Assembly: GCA_022266195.1 (NCBI GenBank)
Contig: WHVY01000001.1
Location: 4,464,001 to 4,528,000, forward strand
Direction of reading: 5' to 3'
Source of the DNA: Tetranychus cinnabarinus
Taxonomy: Eukaryota > Arthropoda > Arachnida > Trombidiformes > Tetranychidae
DNA: 64,000 bases
The translations under genes were made by a program, and so were the position numbers. The notes below the pieces were generated by a model, which saw only the letters and a list, made by a program, of their open reading frames with translations, did no database searches and was not told the DNA's origin. Below are positions 12,411-24,400 of the stretch, piece by piece; position 1 is the stretch's first letter, and each line of letters starts with the position of its first letter.

Positions 12411-15400
12411 TCACAGCGAACTCAATCCATTAGATGGTTTCCAAGTTGTAAAAGTGATGATAATGATGATGAGCAGACCATTCCAGAGAGTTGAAGATGG
12501 CTTAATCATATGAGATGATCCATTCGCTAAGAGAAGGAAGAGAAAAATGAAATTATCATCGACATCATTATGAACCAGTGAATGTAAATGGGTTAAAAAG
12601 GCGGACAAATGTTGACAACATGAAAACTAGAAAACTTTCTTCTCTCTCTCTCTCCAACATTATCAGATTCTGTAACGATAAACTCCCAATTGAGGGAATA
12701 AATTTTCTTTTCTCTTTCCTTAATTCAGCTTTTCTTTTCTCATTTGTGATTACCAGAATTTGAGAAATATGAAGGAAACATTCAAGTGTTCATTTGGTAA
12801 ACCCAATCGAGATGAGATCAAAATTAATGTGTAAAAATGAATAAAAAGTGATAATGATATTGAAGGATAAACAGGGAATGGAATTGCTATTTTCAGTCTG
12901 TTTGGTGAAAAGTTATTCAAATAAATTAACAAACATTTTGTCAAACGATTCTCTTTCATGTAAAGTTTTTTCTCTCCGTTTTACAGATCATTTCAAATGT
13001 TTCACCAACTTCAGAAGCAAAACATTTTCTCTCCTTTTTAACATTCTTGTATCGTTTATTGTAAAGTTCAAATCAATTGTTTTCATCGAAAAGTTATCGA
13101 AGATAAATTGGTGATAAGCTTGGCTGGTAATGATCAAAGAATGGGTGTTAACAGGTTAATCTGAAATGTTCACTGAAACGTGGAAACATGAAAATCATAT
13201 CTTATCTAATGTTAACCATCAACTCGAATCTGTAAATCTTTTGATTCATATCAAGCCATTGGATTCATTAATATTTTCACCTTTTAATAAAGCGCTCTTT
13301 AGAAGAGCTCAAAATTTGCTGATTTTTATTTCGATCCATCAAATAATCAACTCGATTCTTCAGTGTTTTTAATGAGTTGATCAGTTTACTGAGTTAAATT
13401 TTATTCTTCATCTTAAAGAAAGAATCCAATAATAGCAGTTCAACTCATTAACCAAATTAAAGCTTCGATCTTCCAGCTTACCCAAACATCATAAAGTTTT
13501 TCAGAAAATACAGAAAAGACGAAAAATTTCTTTGATTCACAAATTCTTACAAGAATTTAATTTTTAATGGAAATATATTAAAATAATAAAACGATTCCAG
13601 TTAAATCCTTGAAAATCATGAAATATCCGAATACACATTTGTATTTTTAATGTAACATGAATGGAATTTTCGAAAAAAAATATTTTATTCAATGAGAATT
13701 TTTAAAAATCTTGTAAAATAAAAATATTTCGGTTCGATCTAACAATCAGAGCCATTTGAAAAGTTTCGCATCGATTTACTCCTTTGGATTTTTCAAAAAA
13801 ATATTTAGCAAAAAGTTATGCTTTTGTTGTTGTTGCTTTTCCGAATGATGATTTTCCGAAAGAACCTGTTAACCTTGAAAATGAACACTGAAAGCATTGA
13901 GGCTCGGCCATTAAGGCCGAAAGATAAACCGTGTTTGAACCATGTCTTGCCATCAATCAAAGATGAAACTTAAGGTGATTCGTGCTCTTTACAAATGTGT
14001 AAAAAGGTTCGATGCTCTCACACTTTTCGTTTAGTCGAGTTTAATTTTTAGGTTAACTTTAGCTATCAAGGTATTTGACTTGAAAATAAATGATGAGCAT
14101 ATCCAAATTGGGTTCAAGAGGTAACTCTAGGTTTTTCAATGTATTGGGTTAAAAGGTTGGTTAATTTATTTCAAGTAAATTAACCTTTTCATGGTCATCT
14201 GTTAGTCAATAGACTCTTCAACAACCTGTTATTAAGAAACGGATAACAAATTGTTAGGTTAAAGTAAAAAATTTGACCAATCAATCAAATAAATAGGATA
14301 TTATTGAGGTGAAAATGTTGCCTTTTATTTGAAAGGTCTAGTTTCATCTAATTGTTATCAATGTTGTTGCACTTGTTTCGTCAATCATTTTCAACTTATT
14401 TGGTAAACTATCTTGTACCTTTGAAAATGTCACAAAAGAGTCTGTCTTCACCCTCAGGCAGACCCTGAAGTTACCTCATAATCTTGGTAACATTTTCTGA
14501 AAAACAGTCCATTGGACTTGCTTTTTTCTGTCTCTTCCTTTTCCTTCAGCTTTTCACTCCCTGCAAGTATTCATGTTTCCTGTAACCTGCTTACAGCAAT
14601 CTCTTTAACTTTGTTTTCTCGTAAAAAGGACACATTTTATTAAATAGCTGGTAACCATCATGAAAAGCCAGAAAAAGATAATCTGTGAACAAGCCATTAG
14701 TGCAACTGTATCTTTTTTTATTCATTTGCCTCTTTTTACCATCATCTTATTCAAACATTTCACTGCTTTCTCAATCTTAATGATATTCATTTTCTTAGAA
14801 TCGCAATGTCTAGTAATTTTCTTACCAACAGCATACTAAAGTCAAGTTTTTATTCCTTCACCACTTTTCATTGCAAAATGAAGCAACGAGAAAAAATGGC
14901 AATTACGATAGCCAAAAGAATCATCTGTAACTCAATATATTATTTAGCGATAAACTTCCAACATTTTTATTACTGAATCCATCATGATCAATTTAGCATG
15001 TCAGTAACATCAAAGTTAACTGGTCATATGAGCAATCAGTTTACTTGTTTTAAACACTGAAATAAGTCAGTAGATAAACTTGGTCCGATTATCAAGATCA
15101 GATGATTAAAGATTTAGAAAACCAGAATTGAGAGTTTCCAGGCCAAATGTGAAGATAGCAGTAAAATGAATGAAAATACGACCAGTTATTACTGATTTTG
15201 GAAGTCTGTAAATTTGAAAATACGAAAAGAAAGAGAAAATTGTTTCTTTATCAACTGATTCAATCTGATTGTTCGATTCAATTATAACTTAAACGTCATA
15301 AAATATGAAATTTGTTATGACTTCTGGTTCAAAAGACATTTGAATATCTTGACGACAACAGAGGTCCAAAGGCAATCTCGTAACTCAAGTTGAGTAAAGA

Positions 15401-18400
15401 GTTGAGGCGTAAACTCTTGATGAAATATTCTCAGGCCTGGAATAATCACAGTTGATTAATCTATCATACAGCAATTAACAGTAGATCAGATTTGAAAATC
15501 TAAAGGTCAAATAAACCGAGCCTACTAACAATGTAAGACATTGAAGTATCACCAGACACCAAAGGAATAAATCGATTCCGATAAAAGCCAAAAGTAAGAC
15601 ACTAACATCTGAATCACAGGGAGCTTTACTGGAATCAAGTCCAACTAGTCAATACAGAATTAAGAGCAATTAACAAAAAACAAAAGAAATGTGAATTAAC
15701 AAAATTACACAAACAACAAATAAAAAGAGGAAGAAAAATGAACCTAACGGTTTAGCAATCTGGTTGCTAAGTGTATACTTTTAGCGGTTGTTTTAAAATC
15801 TCAAAATAAATTAATTAAATCTCTATCTAATGACTGAATCTATTGCTTTTTTCATGAATTTCTCATAGATTTCAATTCTGAGTTGATATTTCTTATTTTT
15901 CGTTGTTGTAGTTGAGTTAAGCTTTCATTCTGTGCGATTCTTTTTCTTAGAAACCGCTCAGTTTGGCCACAATTTTGACCCAAAAATTTGATACAATTGG
16001 CTTTTTAAGGTATAAATAAGGCTTTGTATTATTGTATAGATTACATTTTACAGCTTCTTGACCTGCAATTTGGATAATAATGGCTCTAATTTAGGGAAAC
16101 ATTTAAACCTGGCAATTATCATGAGTATTGTTAAGATTTATTGATGGTTAAGAGGAAAATATTACAATTTAAAATGAAGTCTAGAATAAGATTTGAAATG
16201 TATTTTCAAGTTTATGTTGAACCTTTTCGCATTTTTTATCCTTAAATGAATGAATATTTTAATGTTAAATGAAAAGATTTGTGTATAACATTTTTCATGG
16301 GAAAACATTAATAGTAATTTGCATTGATGAGCATTCATGATTTTGGCACCATTTTCAATAAACATTTGAAACTTTCAATTTTCACAAATTTCAACATTTC
16401 CTTTATTTATTCTGGTTACATTTGAATCAATTTTCAAGGGAATTTGAAACGTGAATAAAATTTTGCTCAATCAGGGTGAAGATGGAAAACGATGAGAAAG
16501 TAAAGTAAAATGATTGACTTTATATTGATGAATGTCAAGTTTACTTGAAGTCAACAATGAAATTGATACACCAATTGTTATCAAGGAAACAACAAATTCT
16601 GTTGATTCTGCATTTTATTCAAGCTTATCATTTGACTTTCAATTCACAGTAGCAACAGTTGATATCACTTTGAATTGATCACAAAAGCAGTTTTAATATT
16701 TAATAATCACTGATTTTGGATTCACTGAAGTCTCTCAATTTCTAGCTTTCTTTATCCATTGAAACCAAGTTATTCAATAAACAACGAGCGATTTTTGATT
16801 CTAAAGGTTTAGTGACTATTGATTTAATGATGATTAACACAGATTATTATCATTAAGAAGCTGTTTAAGCGTGTTTCCTCTGGAGTCTAATCGTAAAAAT
16901 GAAATAAATTAATGCCTTTTTCAGGATAGTTTACAGGTAACAATCTCAAGAGGTCAATTGGCTATCAATGTCTTCATGTGAAAGAGCAAAATGTTTATCA
17001 TTTGAATCATTTTGAGTCGTTCACATTAAAAGTGAGTTTCACTTGTGTTTCAATGGCCTTTTAACTCGAGTTTACTAATGTACTACAATCTCTATCTTAC
17101 CCTGCTTCCCATGAGGACGATAAAGAAATCAGACATTTAAGTTTGTATTCATGTGATTTTATCAAGTGAAAAGGTCAAAATATGAAGAGTCAAAAAAACA
17201 AGTCTAGTCTATGAAGGTTTTCCTGAAAATGTTAATCAAATAAAACATTCAGTTTGTATTCTTTGTTTTTTGATAATCAACATTCACAGACATTTTTGAT
17301 ATTTATAATGAGAAATTCAATCAACGAAAAATGTTAAATGGAAATGACGAATAGCAAAACAAAGGAGATTTTTCGAAAATTTAGAAATCTTTGCTTTTTT
17401 CGCTCTTTTTAAACTTGATAAATATACTGGACATTTTTTATCCTTAACAGTCATTTGTGCTAATAACTCAAGAACCATATGTCAGATCTTAATGTTATTG
17501 GGTCAGTGAAATTCCCCAAATTGAAGAAACATAAATCCAGAGTTTCAAGGTCATTCAAGGTCATATATTAATATGCATACAGGGAATTTAATGAATAATC
17601 ATACCTTTCATACATACCTTGCATGCATATCTTTTTATCACCATATATTGCCATTAATATTTAAAAAACGCCTACCAGTGGAAAAAAGTTGGGCCACTCA
17701 GAAAGTGGCCTTCAATTTCATTTAGATGTCGAATAATGAGTGACCTTGAATGACCGACTAACATTACAGCATTTTTCGCTTGGAAAACTCTACTTTTCAA
17801 ATGAAAAAGCCATAATCTTCGCACAGATTTAAGCCACTTCGAATTCAAGCCTTTAATTCTTTCGTTTTCAAAACAAAAAGTCTTTTTGCGATTGAAAAAG
17901 TCGGCTTCTAAAATTGAACTTAAACTGTTTTACACGAGACACAGTTTAAGTTCACAAACTGCCCATCGGGTATCTTAAGGAATTGAAGCTAAGGACTTTT
18001 TCAAACGAAAAATATTGTAAGATGAGACATCTGGTTCTTGAGTTATCAGCACGAAAAATGCCCAGTATATTGGTTAGTTAAACTTTGGTAATGGAATTGC
18101 TTGCAGATTCAAGTTGAATTTGATGTAATCTGTGTGTTGTTCAAAGTTCTCAAATGGTACTCTTGCTAGCATATTATGATGCCTTTGATGATAACTTTGA
18201 AACCTTTAATGGCCAGGATTTGTCCATTAATACCAGTAGCAAAAAACATTTTATTGAAATTTGAATCAGGTTTAGGCACGTTCGCTAAAAATATTAATCG
18301 ATCTACGAATAATCTTTATCATCTGAAAGCCCATGGTTATGGCTTGAAAAATTTTCGGTTTAACAAATGCCTTGGCCAGTCTTTGTCGAGCTACCGAAAA

Positions 18401-21400
18401 CAGATTTTTTCTGATCATAACAGGTAACGATCGATTTCGCATCGTCACATAAGCTGCATTTTTACATCTTACAGACGCTCATTTGGTTATGATCTTTTGA
18501 TTGTATGTGACACTGAAATGACAACTGATTAGCATATGGACAATCCAATGTTTCTTTAATAGAGTATCGTCAATTGTTCGTATTCTTAGTCTCTTGAATT
18601 TTAAGTTTGAAAGAGATCATTACATTTTTCTTGTGTCTTGTTAAAAGTTAAGTGCATTTAAAGAAGAACCATTTTTCTTGAGCGAAACATTTTTTGCTTG
18701 TTAAATAAAAAGCATTAATAAAGTAAAGATTTTTCTTTCTTCTTCTTCTTCTCTTACATTTCTTCCTTTTCTCAATATTAAAACTCTCGAGATTCTGATT
18801 CATGGAAAGGGACTCTATCGATAATGTTTCTCAAGAGATTAGTCAAACCATTACCTGTCATGATGACAATTATGGATAAGAGTAAAGCCAAATCAGATGA
18901 AAGGTAAACGTATAAACGATGTTGACCAAAGCAAATGGTTTAAATTAAGATTTATGAACAATTTTGTTTTCTTTTTCATTCTTCTTCTCGTCCAGTTCTG
19001 CCGATCTCTGAAGAGACAAAAAGAAGACACTTTTCCTTCAATTGATGGTGTAAAATGGCGAGATAAAGTTGAGAGTTGAAAAGAAGAAAAAGTTCTGATA
19101 TTCTGAATAGAAAGTGTTTTTTGCAAACAAATACTTAGGTTAATTTGATAAGTCTGAATAATCTGATTACTCGCAATGGATTAAATAGATGAATATTTGT
19201 GAGCAAAATTTGAAATGAAAATTGAACTTCGGAAGCGGAAATTAGATTGAAAAAGAAGCTCAGTTGACCTGATGAACGTTTTCCCTCTTCTTCATCTTCT
19301 CCATCTTACATGGTCAAACTGTGGTCAACTGTGAAACAAGATTGTGGTGAAATACCTTTTCGTTGGAATCAGATTAAACCCGGAAAGGAAGATAAGATGA
19401 TATGAGAAAAGAAGGTTCAATTGATGGAAGAATGAAAAAGATGAATTCCATGGAGAACAAGCAAGCTCTACTTTCATGACGATGATGAGCAAGAAGAAGA
19501 TGAAAAAGCAAGAGAAGAAAAAAAATGAGCTTTAAATGGTTTTTGCTTTTTAAATGGATTCGTTTTGATCAAAAACCTTTGTTGTGTTGCTATCAACATT
19601 CACATTAATCTCTTAATCTCATTTTTTCCCTGTTAACCCTGCAACGGTGAAGCACAAGAAGATGCAAAAAGCAGAAAAAGTAAAATTGAACAAACAAAAA
19701 GTTAATCCAAGATTAACCCTGAAAACTTGCAACTGTAGATGCCAAATGCGCCAAATTGAGGGCAACAACCATCGACCAAAAGAACGACTCGAAAAAAAAA
19801 CGAACCAACGAAAAATGTTGTTCACTTTAAAATGATTGCCAGCAAAAATGGAAATAATGTTAATTACATTATGTTGACCAATCCTCTCATTTCCCAACTG
19901 ACCATTACTTTGATTGCTGCCAGTAAATTGCCGTTAAAACCTCAATTTATTGATGAGAACAATTATCTTTATAGCTTGTTCCAATACTTTAACCACTTAC
20001 AAAGAGAAGAGGAGTTTACTTGAAAATTTGCTCATCTTTTTTCATCTCTTCCATCATTTTCATCCTCATCTTCACCATTTCATTTCAACCTTTTTTTCCC
20101 ATTTTATATTTAATTAACCATCAATCACAGAATGAACCAGAAAAAGCAGGCAACAAATCTCACAATTCATATCTGCATTCAACTCGATTAGCTCATTGTT
20201 TATTAACTTCAGTTTTATTCAATTAAAGTTTATTCAAAGACTTGCTCGTGCAATGGTTAATGATTAACCTAATCAACACACAAATTGAAAGTTAATTGTA
20301 CAGACTTTTCTCAATTTTGAAATCATTTAAACTGTAATTACACTTTCATCATTTCCTCATCATATCGATTGAGAGCCAAAAGATGTTCATTGGAAATACA
20401 AGATTAACTATGGATTTTCATTGCTTCTTCATGGATTATCATGGATTGTTTCAGGTCAATGGCTATTGTTCAAATGTTTCAATTGGACAACAATTGAAAC
20501 AGCAATTCCAACTGCTATGAGTTCAGACGAAAAACTTTTCATGTTATTTTGGAAAAGAGTAAAAGTTGAAAATTCAATTTCAACCTTCAACAGGGATTGA
20601 TGCAGTAGCTAATTGAATTTTAATCTGTCATCAACATTAATGATAATCTTATTTGCTATTAGTCTTGCTTTTGAAAAATGTTTTCCAATGGATTTAAATG
20701 ATCGAAATGAATGAAAATAATTTCAACCTTTTTCTTCCCTCTTCATAATTGTTCATTATCATCGGTTGAAATTGAATGAAATGTTCATCAGAATGAAATT
20801 GAAAAAAAAGTTCTCATCTAATTACAAAAATATAATAATCGAAATTGCAAGTCAAGCAGTTTAATTAACAGATGATGAGATATAAAAATGATGTGATATC
20901 AAAATTATCATTAATTGAATTTGACTTTAAATTGGAGTTGACATAAAATTGAACAATAGGAATCAATAGATTGCTCCAGCTAATGTTAAACAGTTTCAAA
21001 GATTAACCCAAAGTATCATTTAGTGACTCTTAATTTGATTAACGCTTGTCTGTCCATTCACTCAATTAATTAACTATTTAGTGAAGGCAAACAATGAAAA
21101 TGTCAATAAGAGTCTCGAAGCCTAAAGCCAATGAACATAATCATCTTTGCCTAAAGTCAATGTTTCTGGTTAAAATTGGAAAGTTGGTTAAACCTGTGAA
21201 ACCCAAAAAATACACAATTAGATTGATAATGATATTTGGATGGAAATTGGGAAAATCATTAATCATTCAATAAGTAATCTGGTGAGACTTGGAACGATGA
21301 AACAGGTAAATACAGATCAATGATTTTGTCCCCTTTAGTTGAGGTAAAGGAACAAATTGATTCAACAAATTAATCATTTAATGAAATAAACTGATGCGAT

Positions 21401-24400
21401 TTGGTAAAAATGGTTGATCCATAACTCAAAGTAAATCTGATCCTCTTTTAATCCATTTACAATTATTGACAATTGATAATCGCAAGCTTTGAGAGTTCAT
21501 TGCTCAGAATGGCTCTGATTAATAATCAATTTATTCATAATCGACTTGAACTAATTCATTATTTTTACCAATTAAAGTTTCATTTTAACTGGCAACTAAT
21601 CAAACAGCTTTTGTCTTTCCTTTGTTTCTTCTTCTTCTCATTCATTATCTTCTTCATCTTCTTCATCCTCTTGATCCTCTTTCTCCTTTCTCCTGAGGCT
21701 TTCAGATTCACTGTCGATTCACCAAAATTTTTAATCATCAAACCATCCATCTTAGAATCCCATGTGATTCTGTATTTCTATTTTTTCCTATTAACTTTCT
21801 TTTCTTTTCCCTTCTTTTCTTCGCTCAAACTTTTCTCTTCAAAATTCCATCTTTTTCCTGGTTCCATGCTCTTCAAGGGCAGAAACCCAAAAGTTTCACG
21901 ATTCTCTGATTCACCAGAAAACACCTTTTACAACCATTTGTCGTTAACAACAAGCAAAAGAAAGTGAACAATTTTCAACTTTTCATTGCCAAAATGAATC
22001 TCTTTTTGAAACATTGACGACAAGTTTAACCTTTAAAGGTAAAATAAATCATCTTGAAATATGATTTGAAACTGGAAAGTTAAACTTATCTACACTTGAA
22101 ACATCAACAACAATTAATCACATTCAATTTTGATTCGAATAAAAATAGAAACGAAAATCTTTTCCTCGTAAAATGGCCTTTGATTTCATAAAACAATTTT
22201 CGCCCATTTTTCTATTCTCAACATTTTCCATCAAATTTTTCCAAAACCATTCCAATCAAAATCATCTAACAGAAAATTCAGTCTTTTTTAATAGAAATGA
22301 ATTTTTCGATTTTACTTAATTTCGTTAAAAAATCAATAAAAGTCTGAATTGAATATTTACATTGGAATCAGCTTTCCTTTGGATTGCTTTTTGATATTAA
22401 TTTTACATTAACTGTTGTTTTCTTGGTTTTATCAGATTCAACATTTTGTTGGTTAATAATTACAATCAATGATACAATTCACGTTCCAACGGGATTGTTC
22501 AATCAGTTAATTCAATTTATATCTTGAACCAATTGATTGGTAATGACAATGGACAATATGGAAGTCGAAACAAAACTCTGATTAACTTTTCATCTTCATC
22601 TTTAATTTTGTAAAAGAAAAGACAACTTTTGTGTTCCATCCTCACTGGAGATTCATTTTAAGGTAAACCCCATTTCATCTACAGTTATTCAAGGTAAATG
22701 GAAAAGTGATATTACATTTTACGAAAAGAGAAAAAAGAAGAAAAAGAGAAAAAAACATTTTCTTCTTTCGTCTTTGCTCCATCAATTACATTCTTTGCTT
22801 AACTCCAGGCTTTACCTGAACATCCCTGTAACCTTCATATTACATGACATGAATTTGTACTTGGATACAAAACTCATTTCTGATTTCAGCTTATTAGAGT
22901 CAACCTTTGCCTAACAAATGAATCAACAAGATGTTCAAATATCACACTAAAACAACAAGGTTCAAGGGTTGAACAAAAGGTAAACTCAAAAGATTGAGAT
23001 CGAAAAGTTTCTCCAGAAAATTGATCAACATTTTTAATCCATTTCATTGCGCTACCAAAAAAGTGGGAAAAAGTTGCCTTTCAAAAGATTGTCTAATCGA
23101 TCATTGAAAGTATAAACAGAGCACTGAGACAGGAAACCAATGATCATGAAAGAGGATCATGAATTCCCTGTTAATCCTTGCGAGTTTTGAGAACTCATCA
23201 GAAGAGTAAAAAAAGAAGAATCTTGGTGAGAAGAAGAAAAAAATTAAGATTAAGAGAAGCATAAGTTGAGTGTGAAAATTCATGTAACTGTAAACAGAAT
23301 GGGATTGAAGATTAGCATTAAGATGAACAGAGATGATTCCAGTTTCTTACCAAGTTGATTGCTTCTCTTCATCTTCCCCATAATCATTATCCTTGAAAGC
23401 TAAATTAGCTGAAAGTTTCTTCTTCTCACCGAGAGATAATCAAAAAGCCAGAAAGAGTTGAAGAAAAAAAGTTCATCACTTGAATATTATTGTTAACAAG
23501 TTTGGCTGTGGGTTAACCATTGATGGCTGGAATAGTGAATAAACCTCAAAAAAGCGGTTAAAGTGGTAAAAGAATAATTTAATTTCTGAATTAAATTCGT
23601 TGAAGCAAATCAAGAAAAGAGGAAAGAACAGTTGATAGTTTAAAAGCCAATGATGACGAGAAGCAAATAAAGAGCAAGAAAAAAAAGAGCCAAAGTTATC
23701 GTGAAAAAGATGACAATTTTCATCATTATCTTCATCTTTAAGTTTCTTTTCATCGCCTTTTCTCTGTTTTTCAGTTTCTTTTTTCTCGAGTTTTCCTTTT
23801 CATTTCTTTATCCATTATTAAATGTTTTTCATTATGAAGACAATTTTGTTCATTTTTTTCATCAAACTAAACTGGAAACTTGATGTTAAGCAAGAAAAAT
23901 ATCAACATTGAAAAGACCCTTTTGGTGGACCTCAATATATTGAATAGCCAATAACTTTGGGTAAACATTTGAACACTTGACTGTTTGTAAAATGAAAAAT
24001 TGACAAATCTATTTTGCCTTCTTTTGCTCGCCAATTGTCCAACAAGAATGCGGCCAATGGCTCTCTCATGATGAACTGAGGGAAAGTGGAAATATATTTA
24101 CTGTAAAAGTGATCAGTTTTGGCTGGTTAAAACACACACAGTAATGTAAGAAAGTTAATAATGCATAAAATGATTTTGACCAGTTAAAAGGTTCTGATAA
24201 GTTGTCATTTAGCTGTTGAAAGGTTGAAGGGTTTGCGTTGCAGTTGTCAGTTAATGTTGTCATGTTAAATGGTTATAATGATAGGAGTGAGGTGAAAAAG
24301 GGTCCAAAACGAGATTCTACTTACAGTAAACTCGAAGAGGTTTAATTTTACGAACAGTTTTAAATGAAGGTTCTTCAGCGGAAACTTCACATTTATAGTC

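Larger units (their letters stand above)
17421..18071. mobile_element. Foldback / MITE-like element with long terminal inverted repeats
   Basis: The left end begins AATATACTGGACATTTTT; the right end is the inverse of AATATACTGGGCATTTTT. After an 18-bp insertion in the left arm, both arms share a roughly 35-bp block around GATAACTCAAGAACC (left copy has TA in place of GA). The ends can be read as TACTGG...CCAGTA flanked by TA, as for Tc1/mariner elements. Internal features include a 13-bp perfect hairpin at 17916-17953, a 7-bp hairpin around 17690-17712 and inverted TCAAGGTCA sites. There is no transposase frame, so it would be non-autonomous. Confidence 0.72.
12527..24324 (-). other. Third intron of the Beat-like gene (11.8 kb)
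   Basis: Mostly AT-rich with no convincing exon on the minus strand. It contains the foldback element at 17421-18071 and a possible decayed coding stretch at 18140-18427. A second-Ig exon could be hidden here, but I did not find one. Confidence 0.5.

Noticed and set aside
21473..21967. Plus-strand open frame of 164 codons, rich in Phe/Leu/Ile
   Set aside because: No ATG at its start, composition dictated by TTC/CTT-rich DNA, no domain and no splice or polyadenylation context.
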